From contig CAUTYZ010000005.1 of the NCBI GenBank assembly GCA_963543015.1, positions 61,116 through 125,115 on the forward strand: DNA of 64,000 nt, read 5' to 3'. The position numbers were made by a program, and so were the translations under genes. The notes beneath the pieces were generated by a model that made no database searches, had not been told where the DNA came from, and was given only the letters and a program-made list of their open reading frames with translations. The stretch comes from Alloscardovia sp963543015. GTDB lineage: Bacteria; Actinomycetota; Actinomycetes; Actinomycetales; Bifidobacteriaceae. Below are positions 8,987 through 17,795 of the stretch, piece after piece; positions within the stretch are counted from its first letter, which is position 1, and each line of letters starts with the position of its first letter.

Positions 8987-10909
8987 TTAGTTCTGCTTAG
9001 ACTGGCGACGCTGCTGAGCATGCCACTTGTACCATGCATCGCGGCTCAAGATAATCTTACGAACGCGAATAGATTCTGGAGTAACTTCTACGCACTCATC
9101 ATCATTTGCGAAGTCCAAAGATTCTTCCAAGCTCATCTGAATTGGAGGGGTCAATGTTTCCAAAACATCAGCAGTTGCAGAACGCATATTAGTCATATGC
9201 TTTTCCAAAGTGATGTTGATATCCAAGTCTCCTGGTTTTCCGGTTACGCCGACAACCTGGCCTTCATATACTGGGGACTGTGGCTGTACGAAGAAATTAC
9301 CACGAGCCTGAAGCTTCTGCATAGCGTATGGGCTTGCCTTACCCTGACGGTCAGCAACCATAGAGCCGTTCTGACGGACAACGATTTCGCCAGCCCATTC
9401 TGCATAGCCTGCAGAGATAGAGGAAGCGATACCTGTTCCGCGTGTGCTTGACAAGAGCTGAGTACGGAAACCAATCAAACCACGGCTTGGTACGGTGAAT
9501 TCCATACGAACCCAACCAGATCCATGATTGGTCATGGAATCCATACGACCCTTACGAGCAGCCATAAGCTGGGTAACTGCACCCATGTATTCTTCTGGAA
9601 CGTCAATTGTCGAATGCTCGAATGGCTCGAGAGTCTTGCCGTCTTCCTTCTTCGTCACTACCTGTGGACGACCGACAGTCAATTCGAAGCCTTCACGGCG
9701 CATTTCTTCTGCGAGAACTGCCAGAGCGAGTTCACCACGTCCGCGAACTTCCCATACATCTGGACGATCAGTATCGAGTACCTGAATGGACACGTTACCG
9801 ATAAGTTCCTTATCGAGACGATCCTTAAGCATACGAGCTGTCAGCTTGTGATCCTTGCCTTCAGTTCCAGCCAAAGGAGAATCATTTGTACCAAAGGTCA
9901 TCGAGATAGCTGGCTCATCCACGTGAATAAGTGGAAGTGGCAATGGATTATTTGGATCAACGATTGTTTCACCAATCATAATGTCATTCACACCAGCGAT
10001 AGCAACGATGTCACCAGGACCAGCGGTTTCTGCAGGAACGCGATCCAAACCATCAGTGCGCAAAATCTCAGTCAACTTGAAGTTCTGGATAGTTCCGTCA
10101 TTACGGGACAAGCCGTACTGCTTACCCTTGATGAGTTCACCCGAGTAAATACGAACGAGACCCAAACGTCCAAGATAATCAGATGCATCAATGTTTGTCA
10201 CATGTGCCTGAAGTGGAGCATCTTCGTTGTAATGAGGTGCTGGGATATTCTTCACGATCATCTCAAAGAGTGGCTCGAGGTTGTCGTTATCTGGAACGTC
10301 ACCATCAGCTGGCTGGTTTACAGATGCACGGCCTGCCTTTGCAGCGCAGTAAATAACTGGAAGATCAAGCAATGCGTCAAGATCAAGCTCGATACCTTCT
10401 TCAACGACATCCTGTGCCAAGCCGAGAAGCAAATCAGTAGCTTCAGATACGACCTCGCTGATACGAGCATCTGGACGGTCGGTCTTGTTGATAGCCAAAA
10501 TTACAGGAAGCTTAGCTTCGAGAGCCTTACGCAATACGAAGCGGGTCTGTGGAAGTGGACCTTCAGAAGCATCGACGAGCAAAACAACGCCATCAACCAT
10601 GGAGATACCACGTTCTACTTCACCACCGAAATCAGCGTGGCCTGGGGTATCTACAACGTTAATAATAATGCCGTTTTCTTCACCGAGTTCTGCAGCTGCT
10701 GGGCCGTTATAGTCGATAGCAGTATTCTTCGCGAGAATGGTAATACCCTTTTCGCGCTCGATATCGCCAGAATCCATAACGCGATCTGGGACTTCCTCAC
10801 GCTCAGAGAAAACATTGGACTGCTGAAGCATAGCGTTAACGAGAGTAGTCTTGCCGTGATCTACGTGCGCGACAATAGCCACATTACGGATATTAGAGCG
10901 AATTGCCAT
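8987..10909 (-). CDS. typA: Ribosome-associated GTPase TypA/BipA
   Basis: Translational GTPase involved in ribosome assembly and stress adaptation; 640 residues against about 610-640 in the family. The G1 motif is GHVDHGKTT (residues 15-23). Switch II is DTPGHADFGGEVERG, and NKTD is the G4 box. Domains II, III and V and the BipA-specific C-terminal domain follow in normal order. Single gene; scpB ends 140 bases upstream. Confidence 0.96.
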   Translation of the reverse strand: MAIRSNIRNVAIVAHVDHGKTTLVNAMLQQSNVFSEREEVPDRVMDSGDIEREKGITILAKNTAIDYNGPAAAELGEENGIIINVVDTPGHADFGGEVERGISMVDGVVLLVDASEGPLPQTRFVLRKALEAKLPVILAINKTDRPDARISEVVSEATDLLLGLAQDVVEEGIELDLDALLDLPVIYCAAKAGRASVNQPADGDVPDNDNLEPLFEMIVKNIPAPHYNEDAPLQAHVTNIDASDYLGRLGLVRIYSGELIKGKQYGLSRNDGTIQNFKLTEILRTDGLDRVPAETAGPGDIVAIAGVNDIMIGETIVDPNNPLPLPLIHVDEPAISMTFGTNDSPLAGTEGKDHKLTARMLKDRLDKELIGNVSIQVLDTDRPDVWEVRGRGELALAVLAEEMRREGFELTVGRPQVVTKKEDGKTLEPFEHSTIDVPEEYMGAVTQLMAARKGRMDSMTNHGSGWVRMEFTVPSRGLIGFRTQLLSSTRGTGIASSISAGYAEWAGEIVVRQNGSMVADRQGKASPYAMQKLQARGNFFVQPQSPVYEGQVVGVTGKPGDLDINITLEKHMTNMRSATADVLETLTPPIQMSLEESLDFANDDECVEVTPESIRVRKIILSRDAWYKWHAQQRRQSKQN

Positions 10910-11049
10910 TAAAATAACCTCTTTAATTACTTAATAAAAACCTCTGTAAGCTTACGCTGGCTCAAAGACACGTGCAGGCTGAGGCTTACTAGCGTGCTCA
11001 CAGTATGTCACTGTATGAACGCGCTATGCTCTCTGCTTCAAGTCGTATG

Positions 11050-11778
11050 CTACTGACCGAGCGTGGCAGATACATCCACAGAATTTTCTGACGATGTATC
11101 CTCAGTATCATCCATAGGGAAAGTTTGTGGTAAGAACGGAGCTAAGCTTGGAAGCTCATCCACTGTTCGTATATTCATTTTATCTAAGAATAAGCCCGTT
11201 GTGGCGAGCAACGCTGCATGTGTTTGCTCATCAGAACCCTGTTCACGAATTAAACCGCGAACTGAAAGAGATCGAATAACCCCATCCGAGTTCACACCAC
11301 GGATAGCACTCACCTGTGCGCGCGTAATAGGCTGCTTATATGCGATAATTGCCAACGCTTCCAAGGCTGCCTGGGACAAGCGAGACGTCTGTCCATCAGT
11401 GATAAACCGCGCAACAACTTGCTCAAATTCCTGACTACTCATGAGTTGCCAGCCTTGAACATTATGATGAAGTTCAAAGCCTCTCCCCTGAGTCTCGTAC
11501 TCGTCTTTCAACGATTCCAAGGCATTGTCGATGAGCGCACGACTGTCATCGCTCTCGTCAGGAACGTAGGAAACTTGCGAAAGAACGTGTGCTAATTCCT
11601 CGGATTCGACTGGACGATCCGTTGCGATGAGAATTGCTTCCAAAGCAGCTGTGAGGTCATCATGGTCGCGAACGGTGACGAGTTGTTCATCGTCAGTGCT
11701 GATTGTCTGGTCGTTCATGCGGTCATTCACACTTATGTTCGCGCGATTGTTCATCTGGTCGCTCATGTGGTCACTCAT
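11050..11778 (-). CDS. scpB: Segregation and condensation protein ScpB
   Basis: Winged-helix subunit of the SMC-ScpA-ScpB condensin; 242 residues. The core begins near residue 40 ('DLTAALEAILIATDRPVESEELA') with two winged-helix units, including 'LSQAALEALAIIAYKQPITRAQV'. The first 35 residues are a low-complexity Met/Asn/Asp stretch not needed for the fold. Its ATG overlaps the scpA stop (ATGA at 11775-11778), which indicates translational coupling. Confidence 0.92.
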   Translation of the reverse strand: MSDHMSDQMNNRANISVNDRMNDQTISTDDEQLVTVRDHDDLTAALEAILIATDRPVESEELAHVLSQVSYVPDESDDSRALIDNALESLKDEYETQGRGFELHHNVQGWQLMSSQEFEQVVARFITDGQTSRLSQAALEALAIIAYKQPITRAQVSAIRGVNSDGVIRSLSVRGLIREQGSDEQTHAALLATTGLFLDKMNIRTVDELPSLAPFLPQTFPMDDTEDTSSENSVDVSATLGQ

Positions 11779-12581
11779 GCAAAATCTCCCTCTGAGATTG
11801 CGACAACGTCTGTATTTTCTGTCGTATCATGTTCGCTAAGCCATCGCACGTGTAATTCGTCGAATGGTTCATCTTGCTTAAACTGCACTACGCCCTGTTT
11901 GAAAAAGGCAAGAAGGGCGAGGAACCTTGCGACGATTTCTATTTTTTGCGTTGTATCTGCGATAAGCTCAGCAAAAGTGACGTCTGTTTTATTTCCAGCC
12001 GCGCGCAATTTATCGCGTACAACGGAAGCCTGAAGACGCAAATCCACCAGCGGAATGTGCAACTGCCGTACAGACACTTCACTTGCAGGCGCATTCGCAA
12101 TCACATCCGCGGCAATTTTTGCAAAATCGCCCAATGGCATCGACCATTCCAATTCAGGCATCAGAGACTGAATTGTCTCCATAAGGACGCCCGGATGTGA
12201 GAAGCGACCGGAATTAGCCGCGATGCGTTGTCTAAAATCTTCCCCAGCCTGCTTAAATGCACGGTACTGCAAAAGACGCGCAAACAGCAAATCGCGCTCT
12301 TGCAAGGATTCGAGATTAAGTTCAAGCTCACCATTGTCATCATCGCGCGGGATAAGGCTTGCCGATTTCGCTTCCACAAGAATGGATGCTACATCGATGA
12401 ATGAGCTGACCTGATCCGCATCGTGAGTCATATCGAGCTGCTTGACAAAGTTGACGAATTCATCCGTGATTTCCGACAACGAAATTTGAGTCAGCTCCAG
12501 CTGGCGCTGACTCAATAAATTAAGCAATACATCAAAAGGACCTTGGTAGTTTTCTACATTAACGCTGAAACGTTCTGCCAC
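11775..12581 (-). CDS. scpA: Segregation and condensation protein ScpA
   Basis: Kleisin subunit that bridges the SMC head domains; 268 residues. The N-terminal motif 'VENYQGPFDVLLNLLSQRQLELTQI' is diagnostic of ScpA and the C-terminal winged-helix 'VTFAELIADTTQKIEIVARFLALL' is present. The gene lies between parA and scpB, the usual actinobacterial order. The partner smc is 30 kb away in this window. Confidence 0.94.
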   Translation of the reverse strand: MAERFSVNVENYQGPFDVLLNLLSQRQLELTQISLSEITDEFVNFVKQLDMTHDADQVSSFIDVASILVEAKSASLIPRDDDNGELELNLESLQERDLLFARLLQYRAFKQAGEDFRQRIAANSGRFSHPGVLMETIQSLMPELEWSMPLGDFAKIAADVIANAPASEVSVRQLHIPLVDLRLQASVVRDKLRAAGNKTDVTFAELIADTTQKIEIVARFLALLAFFKQGVVQFKQDEPFDELHVRWLSEHDTTENTDVVAISEGDFA

Positions 12582-12649
12582 GTCGTCCCTCTTGACCCGT
12601 TTCTACTTATTCTACTTCGCACTCATATTCGCAATGGCTATAACCGAAG

Positions 12650-13489
12650 CTACGCCACGATACCGTTCGCGACGATTTCGCGGGCTACTTCTCGATACTC
12701 TTTAGCCGTAGTGTGCTGAGGAGAGAACATAGTAATTGGTTTTGCGGCAACTGATGCATCTGCGATCTTAATAGAACGCGTAATGACAGTATGGAAAACC
12801 TTTCCAGGGAATGCTTCATGAATGCGCTGCAACACTTCTTCTGCATGAAGAGTTCGCGTATACATCGTGACAAGCACTCCGTATACTTCCAAATTTGGAT
12901 TAATACGGCTCTTTACCTTTTCAATGGAATCCATCAGCAATGCAACACCGCGCAATGCGAAGAATTCTGCTGCTACAGGAATGATGACGCCATCAGCTGC
13001 AGTCAATGCATTTACCGTCAGCAAGCCCAACGAAGGCTGGCAGTCGATGAGAATGACATCATACTCATTCTTCACCTGACGAAGCACAGATGCCAAAACT
13101 TGCTCACGACCTACTTCTGTAACAAGCTGAACCTCTGCTGCCGAAAGATCAATATTTGCAGGAATGACATCCAAATTAGGGAAACGCGTTTCCTGAATAA
13201 CCTCATGCACATCCATGCGAGGATTAAACATCGCTGTATAGATGGTATTTGGCACGCGATTTGCGTTGACACCCAGTGCCACCGATGCAGCACCCTGAGG
13301 ATCAAAATCTACAATCAGAACACGTCGACCATACTGGCTTAAAGCACCTGCGATGTTGACACTACTTGTCGTCTTGCCAACGCCACCTTTTTGATTGCAC
13401 ATCGCGATAATGCGTGCTGGACCATGCTGTTCGAGCGTTCGTGGTGCGGGGAAAGCTTCATACTCTCGACCCAAAAGATCTGTAGGCAT
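12650..13489 (-). CDS. parA: ParA/Soj-family chromosome partitioning ATPase
   Basis: Deviant Walker-type ATPase, 279 residues. Walker A is KGGVGKTTSSVN (about residues 34-45), Walker A' is VDFDPQGAA and Walker B is VILIDCQPS. It is the second ParA-type protein that actinobacteria commonly keep beside scpAB rather than the oriC-linked ParA, and no parB follows. A role in segregation alongside condensin is inferred from the neighbours. Confidence 0.9.
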   Translation of the reverse strand: MPTDLLGREYEAFPAPRTLEQHGPARIIAMCNQKGGVGKTTSSVNIAGALSQYGRRVLIVDFDPQGAASVALGVNANRVPNTIYTAMFNPRMDVHEVIQETRFPNLDVIPANIDLSAAEVQLVTEVGREQVLASVLRQVKNEYDVILIDCQPSLGLLTVNALTAADGVIIPVAAEFFALRGVALLMDSIEKVKSRINPNLEVYGVLVTMYTRTLHAEEVLQRIHEAFPGKVFHTVITRSIKIADASVAAKPITMFSPQHTTAKEYREVAREIVANGIVA

Positions 13490-13537
13490 GTTTATTACAT
13501 TAGCACGTATAAGGGAATGTATACGCCGATTATTTCG

Positions 13538-14140
13538 TTATGCATAATACTTTTTGAATACTCGCTCTGTAAATGGCGCATGAAGCATCAACACACTGCC
13601 GTATCCCAAGACGAGGATGAGGAAAAGGAATTGTGGCATGTACAGATACGTTCCCACGATAATGCCGATAAAAAGTGCATCAATCATGACAAGAGCTGCA
13701 GTAAAACCGATATGAGTAACGCCGAAAACAAGGCTATTAAACCATGTGCGTGCAAGAGTGTTCTCAAAACGAGCCTGAACTGCAAAAGTCCATTCCATAC
13801 CGATTACCCAGACGATGCTCAGACCATACTGAACGACGAGAAGCTCGGGAATGCTCACAAACAGCCACATATAGCCGAGGATTATTCCCATGACACAATA
13901 CGGCAACCACAAAACTGTCGCAAGCGCGAGATTATCTCGAAATGCTTCGAAATAACTTCGAACGACTCCCCTGCCTTCTCCATACAGTGCCTTGCGGGCG
14001 GCGATATTTCCTGCAGTTATCGAGGCTCCGATGGTAATTACCGGAATCGAGGTGACAAGCATAAGAAGATTAATCACGATGCCGTCAGTTAAATTGTTCC
14101 ACGCCTGCATAAAACGCGAGTCTGGGGAAATCCAATTCAT
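13538..14140 (-). CDS. YesL/DUF624-family membrane protein linked to sugar ABC transporter
   Basis: A 200-residue membrane protein from the ATG at 14140 (start MNWISPDSRF), with five or so hydrophobic spans. The N-terminal block 'FMQAWNNLTDGIVINLLML' and 'GASITAGNIAARKALYGEGRG' match the YesL/DUF624 family. These are often encoded with carbohydrate ABC transporters; their function is not established. It lies 153 bases downstream of the second permease gene, after a 10-base-arm hairpin. A longer open frame to 14215 passes through a small repeat and is unlikely to be translated. Confidence 0.82.
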   Translation of the reverse strand: MNWISPDSRFMQAWNNLTDGIVINLLMLVTSIPVITIGASITAGNIAARKALYGEGRGVVRSYFEAFRDNLALATVLWLPYCVMGIILGYMWLFVSIPELLVVQYGLSIVWVIGMEWTFAVQARFENTLARTWFNSLVFGVTHIGFTAALVMIDALFIGIIVGTYLYMPQFLFLILVLGYGSVLMLHAPFTERVFKKYYA

Positions 14141-14158
14141 ATTTCGTGCCCGTCTATA

Positions 14159-14257
14159 GTGCTTTCGAGCTGTTTCGTGCTGTTTCGTACTTTCGTGCCG
14201 CACTCCGCTGCACAATATACCAGCAGTGGGATGTCATGAAGTTTCCGTCCCACTGCT
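14159..14257. repeat. Short 10-base tandem repeat and hairpin before the YesL-like gene
   Basis: About three to four copies of a unit like TGTTTCGTGC lie at 14159-14199. Next to it is a perfect inverted repeat AGCAGTGGGA (14222-14231) with TCCCACTGCT (14248-14257). The hairpin sits between the permease stop and the YesL-like start and may limit read-through. Confidence 0.55.
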
Positions 14258-14293
14258 CTTCGTGTGAAATCGTGATAATTACCGAGCGAGCGA

Positions 14294-15139
14294 CTATCCC
14301 TTTACAGCGCCTGCCATCACACCGCTAACGATGTACTTCTGGCATACGAGATAGAAGACGATAATTGGGATAATTGCCAAAACTAAGCACGCCATCATCG
14401 CGCCCATATCAATGGATCCATAGCCACCCTTGAGATACTGGACAGCCACAGAAATGGTCTTATACTTGCCCAAATCCAAGGTCAAATATGGCAGAAGGTA
14501 ATCATTCCAAATCCACATTGCTTCCAAAATTGCCACTGAAATAATGGATGGCTTCATAATTGGCACAACGATTTGGAAGAAAATACGAGGAACGGAAGCG
14601 CCGTCCAGCATAGCTGATTCTTCCAAAGACTTTGGAATTCCCTTGATAACACCGGTAAAGACGAAGACAGCAAGCCCCGCGCCGAAGCCAAGGTAGATAA
14701 TCCACAATCCCCATGGAGTATTGAGCTCGAGCATATCTGCGAGCTTAGAAAGGGTGAACATCACCATCTGGAATGGAACGATCATATTGAAAAGGAACAG
14801 CGTATACAGCAATTTTGCTGCCCAATTATTGACGCGAACGATCCACCATGCGCACATGGATGTGCACAAGATGATGAGTGCTACTGCTCCGACGGTGATA
14901 AATACAGTCCAGCCAAAGGATGAACCGAACTGAGTCAGTTCAATTCCGCGGGTGTAATTGTCCAAGCCAACGAACGCTTTGCCCACAGGAAGTGAGAATG
15001 CGTTTGCCGAGATGTATGCCTTCTGCTTGAAGGAATTGATAACGACAAGAACAATTGGGAAAATCCAGAGCAGACTGATTACAGCAAACAGTGCCGACCA
15101 CAAGCCGCTGTGCTTAATTTTGTTGTTTGACTCATTCAT
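14294..15139 (-). CDS. Carbohydrate ABC transporter permease, MalG/CUT1 type
   Basis: Inner-membrane permease, 281 residues, six spans. The EAA-like loop 'EESAMLDGASVPRIFFQIV' (about 190-208) is the CUT1 ATPase contact. It pairs with the MalF-type gene immediately upstream: its ATG overlaps the upstream stop. No ATPase gene is in the cassette, so a shared MsmK/UgpC-like ATPase elsewhere must serve it, as is common for CUT1 systems. The sugar is unknown. Confidence 0.9.
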   Translation of the reverse strand: MNESNNKIKHSGLWSALFAVISLLWIFPIVLVVINSFKQKAYISANAFSLPVGKAFVGLDNYTRGIELTQFGSSFGWTVFITVGAVALIILCTSMCAWWIVRVNNWAAKLLYTLFLFNMIVPFQMVMFTLSKLADMLELNTPWGLWIIYLGFGAGLAVFVFTGVIKGIPKSLEESAMLDGASVPRIFFQIVVPIMKPSIISVAILEAMWIWNDYLLPYLTLDLGKYKTISVAVQYLKGGYGSIDMGAMMACLVLAIIPIIVFYLVCQKYIVSGVMAGAVKG

Positions 15140-15993
15140 TATGCCTGCACCTCCTTGCTTGTGGTGAGCTTATTTTGAATCAAGGCAATAGCAGCTACCA
15201 AGATGAAGAAAAGAACTGCCTTCGCCTGTCCGACGCCTTCCCAACCCATACGACCATAGAATGTACGGGTAATGTTCATCGCCAAACCTTCGGACATGTA
15301 GCTTGGAGCACCATTGGTTAATGCCAAATTCTGATCATAAAGCTTGAATCCGTTTGTCACAGTGAGGAATGAGCAGACGGTGATGGATGGCATCATCAAT
15401 GGAACGATGATTTTGAACATAATTTGACGACCATTTGCTCCGTCGACTGCAGCTGCTTCCAAAACATCTGATGGTAGCGATTGCAAACCAGCAATATAAA
15501 TAATCATCATGTATCCAATTTGCTGCCAGCACACAACGATGACCAAGCCCCAGAATCCATAAGTTGCCGAGTAGGTCAATGCTCGACCCCAATGAGCAAG
15601 GATGCCATTTAAGAGCAGAAGCCAGATGTAACCAAGCACGATACCACCAATCAGATTTGGCATAAACAGTGCTGAGCGATACAGTGATGATCCGCGAATT
15701 GCTCGGGTGAGTACATATGCGATAGCAAATGCAATGACATTGATAACGATTGTGGTCACAATAGTGAATGCCGTCGAAAAGCCCAGAGCATGCAAGAACT
15801 GAGGGTCTGCAAGAGCCTTCTGATAATTCTTCAGTCCTACAGGCTCACCATCGGTAACCGTAGTAAATTCACAAAAACTTAAATATACGCCCATAATAAA
15901 TGGGATTAAAAAGCCGATAATGAAAGCAGCAAACGTTGGCAATGCAAACAATGCCCACCACTTTCGTATCGCTTTGCCGGCCATATCAATCAT
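15139..15993 (-). CDS. Carbohydrate ABC transporter permease, MalF/CUT1 type
   Basis: First permease of the pair, 284 residues from ATG 15993. That start is chosen because AAGGAGG lies eight bases before it; a GTG seven codons upstream would place the same site inside the gene. It has six spans and the EAA-type loop 'DVLEAAAVDGANGRQIMFKI' (about 183-202). It heads the minus-strand operon divergent from the lacI-type gene. Together with the lipoprotein at 17796-19121 it makes a complete CUT1 importer apart from the ATPase. Confidence 0.9.
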   Translation of the reverse strand: MIDMAGKAIRKWWALFALPTFAAFIIGFLIPFIMGVYLSFCEFTTVTDGEPVGLKNYQKALADPQFLHALGFSTAFTIVTTIVINVIAFAIAYVLTRAIRGSSLYRSALFMPNLIGGIVLGYIWLLLLNGILAHWGRALTYSATYGFWGLVIVVCWQQIGYMMIIYIAGLQSLPSDVLEAAAVDGANGRQIMFKIIVPLMMPSITVCSFLTVTNGFKLYDQNLALTNGAPSYMSEGLAMNITRTFYGRMGWEGVGQAKAVLFFILVAAIALIQNKLTTSKEVQA

Positions 15994-16386
15994 GTGGCTG
16001 TCCTCCTTCGACACACTACCTCGTAATCCATACGCGAGTTATTCTTAGCGCGTTTTATGGCTCTATATAAAACGTCCCGGTGCGCTTGCGATATAGCACT
16101 GCTGCGTGGAATATCTGTCATAACTGCGTTGTGTTTACATCATAGAACTGTTGGCACACGTATGTCAAACGTTGTCATTTTCGTGTTGAATCTCATTGCA
16201 ATCCATGTCATTGATTTGGCTAATTTTCTGCAAGTATCTATGAAATATCGCAAAATAAGACTGCAATTCTTGGGATTCGCAATATGAAATATTTTGCAAA
16301 ATTGTCATCGAAACTCTTGCAAACGATTGTATTATGACGAGTCTCAATGATACAATAACTGCATAAAACAAGGAGGTTAATCAGTT
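15994..16386. promoter_or_regulatory. Divergent control region with LacI-type operator and lacI promoter
   Basis: The plus-strand promoter of the regulator reads TTGTAT (16327-16332), 18 bases, TACAAT (16351-16356), then AAGGAGG before the ATG. The operator-like TGCAAACGATTGTA (16318-16331) covers the -35 element. A related TTGCAAAATTGTCA lies about 25 bases upstream. The permease operon must start in the same region on the minus strand, but I could not fix its promoter. Confidence 0.65.
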
Positions 16387-17403
16387 ATGGGAACCACTAT
16401 ACAGGACGTTGCACAAACAGCAGGCGTTTCACCGTCTACTGTTTCACGCGCGTTCACTCGGCCGGATTTAGTATCCGAAAAAACACGGAATAAGATTTTA
16501 AAAGTAGCTTCAGAGCTTCATTTTTCACTGTCACGCTCTGCAGCTGCCTTGAAATCTGGCAAGTCTTTGCGCGTAGCATTGCTGATGAGCGGAAGTATGA
16601 ATCTATGGTTCATCTCCTCCATCTTTGAAGGACTCAATGAAGTCCTCCACCAGGCAGGCTACGACGTCTCAGTTTTCCAAATTTCTAGCGAAGAAGAACG
16701 CAAAGAATTCTTTAAGAATCTTCCTCTTCGCCGCAACGCCGATGCTGTCGTCGTTGCATCATTCGGAATTGAACACGAGGAAGTCGACCAGCTCAGCTCT
16801 ATCGGCATCCCAGTTATTGGTATCAACACCGATAATTCTCGCGCACTTGGTTTTACAGGCGCGATTAACATCGACGACATCCACGGATCTGAACTTGCTG
16901 CACGCCATCTTTTGCAGCTTGGCCATAAAAATATCGTGTACGTGAGCACGCACCGGGAGGTTACACTTCACTTCTCCGTACAAACGCGTATCCATTCTTT
17001 CATTGACTACTGCGCTCAGCATGGTGTCAACGTCCGGCATCTATCCTGCAAAATTGCTGATAATGGACGCTATCTAATCAGCGACGTTGCATCTCGTATT
17101 TTGAGTCTTGATACTTTGCCAACTGCTATCGCGTGCCAAGAAGATGGACTCGCTATTCCATTGACTTTCCAGCTTGAACGCAGTGGCGTCAGCGTGCCGA
17201 ACGACGTATCTGTCATCGGTTTTGATGATGGAGTCTATGCATCTGATTTGGGACTGACAACCATCCGCCAAAATCCTGTCGATCTGGGACACAAGGCAGC
17301 ACACATGGTTTTGAACCTTATCAACGGCGAAGAATTAGATAATCCATTTGTCACAGAAGATGCTGAACTGGTTATTCGCTCTTCTACGACAAGGCCACGC
17401 TAA
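16387..17403 (+). CDS. LacI-family transcriptional regulator of the sugar cassette
   Basis: DNA-binding repressor, 338 residues. The N-terminal helix-turn-helix 'TIQDVAQTAGVSPSTVSRAF' covers about residues 4-23 and is followed by the hinge helix near 'LSRSAAALKSG'. The periplasmic-binding-like effector domain ends in 'VSVIGFDDGVYASDLGLTTI'. The gene is divergent from the permease operon and convergent with the binding-protein gene. TGCAAACGAT-type sites overlap the -35 elements of its own promoter and that of the binding protein. This suggests autoregulation and control of both units. The inducer is unknown. Confidence 0.9.
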   Translation: MGTTIQDVAQTAGVSPSTVSRAFTRPDLVSEKTRNKILKVASELHFSLSRSAAALKSGKSLRVALLMSGSMNLWFISSIFEGLNEVLHQAGYDVSVFQISSEEERKEFFKNLPLRRNADAVVVASFGIEHEEVDQLSSIGIPVIGINTDNSRALGFTGAINIDDIHGSELAARHLLQLGHKNIVYVSTHREVTLHFSVQTRIHSFIDYCAQHGVNVRHLSCKIADNGRYLISDVASRILSLDTLPTAIACQEDGLAIPLTFQLERSGVSVPNDVSVIGFDDGVYASDLGLTTIRQNPVDLGHKAAHMVLNLINGEELDNPFVTEDAELVIRSSTTRPR

Positions 17404-17467
17404 GTATCGCTACAATCCTTAAGCATCGTTAAACACAACGCAAGGCAATACATCAACACCTTAAAAT

Positions 17468-17530
17468 CGGGTTATATCTGTAACGAACATCGGGAATGTT
17501 CGAGAGAGATTACAGGTATAGCCCGTTTTT
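17468..17530 (+). terminator. Nested stem-loop terminator of the LacI-type gene
   Basis: The outer arms 17468-17483 and 17510-17525 pair fully if two G-U pairs are allowed. An inner hairpin (CGAACAT and ATGTTCG, 17484-17502) sits in the loop. The 3' arm runs into TTTTTTAT. This is a strong factor-independent terminator for the plus strand. Confidence 0.85.
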
Positions 17531-17566
17531 TATGCTTCAATTTTCCGAGGAAATTCTCAGGGCGCA

Positions 17567-17702
17567 CTTCCCTACTTTCCTACTTTCCTACTTCCCTACT
17601 TCTCGTCCTTTGTCGTTTTCTTACTTTCTTCGATGCAATTTCTCATCCGTTTTCCCATAAAATCATAAAAAAGTGGGGATACCAGTTTACTGATATCCCC
17701 AC
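17567..17702 (-). terminator. Terminator of the binding-protein gene, with a pyrimidine tandem repeat beside it
   Basis: GTGGGGATA at 17673-17681 pairs with TATCCCCAC at 17694-17702, and the inner CAGT/ACTG also pairs. On the minus strand it is followed by TTTTTTATG, so it ends the 17796-19121 transcript. At 17567-17603 there are about five copies of a CCTACTTTC-like unit with no assigned role. No gene lies between 17404 and 17795. Confidence 0.85.
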
Positions 17703-17795
17703 AGCTGCGTAACTCGTCGTATACTTTACGCCGTTACGCCATGGTGCTCATATGATCATCCGACATAGTCGTATGTTCGTTGTGATGAATGGATT

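Noticed and set aside
9524..10912. A 462-codon open frame on the plus strand opposite typA
   Set aside because: It is an exact antisense frame of a conserved, complete typA. Its product is rich in Cys, Trp and His and looks like no protein family.
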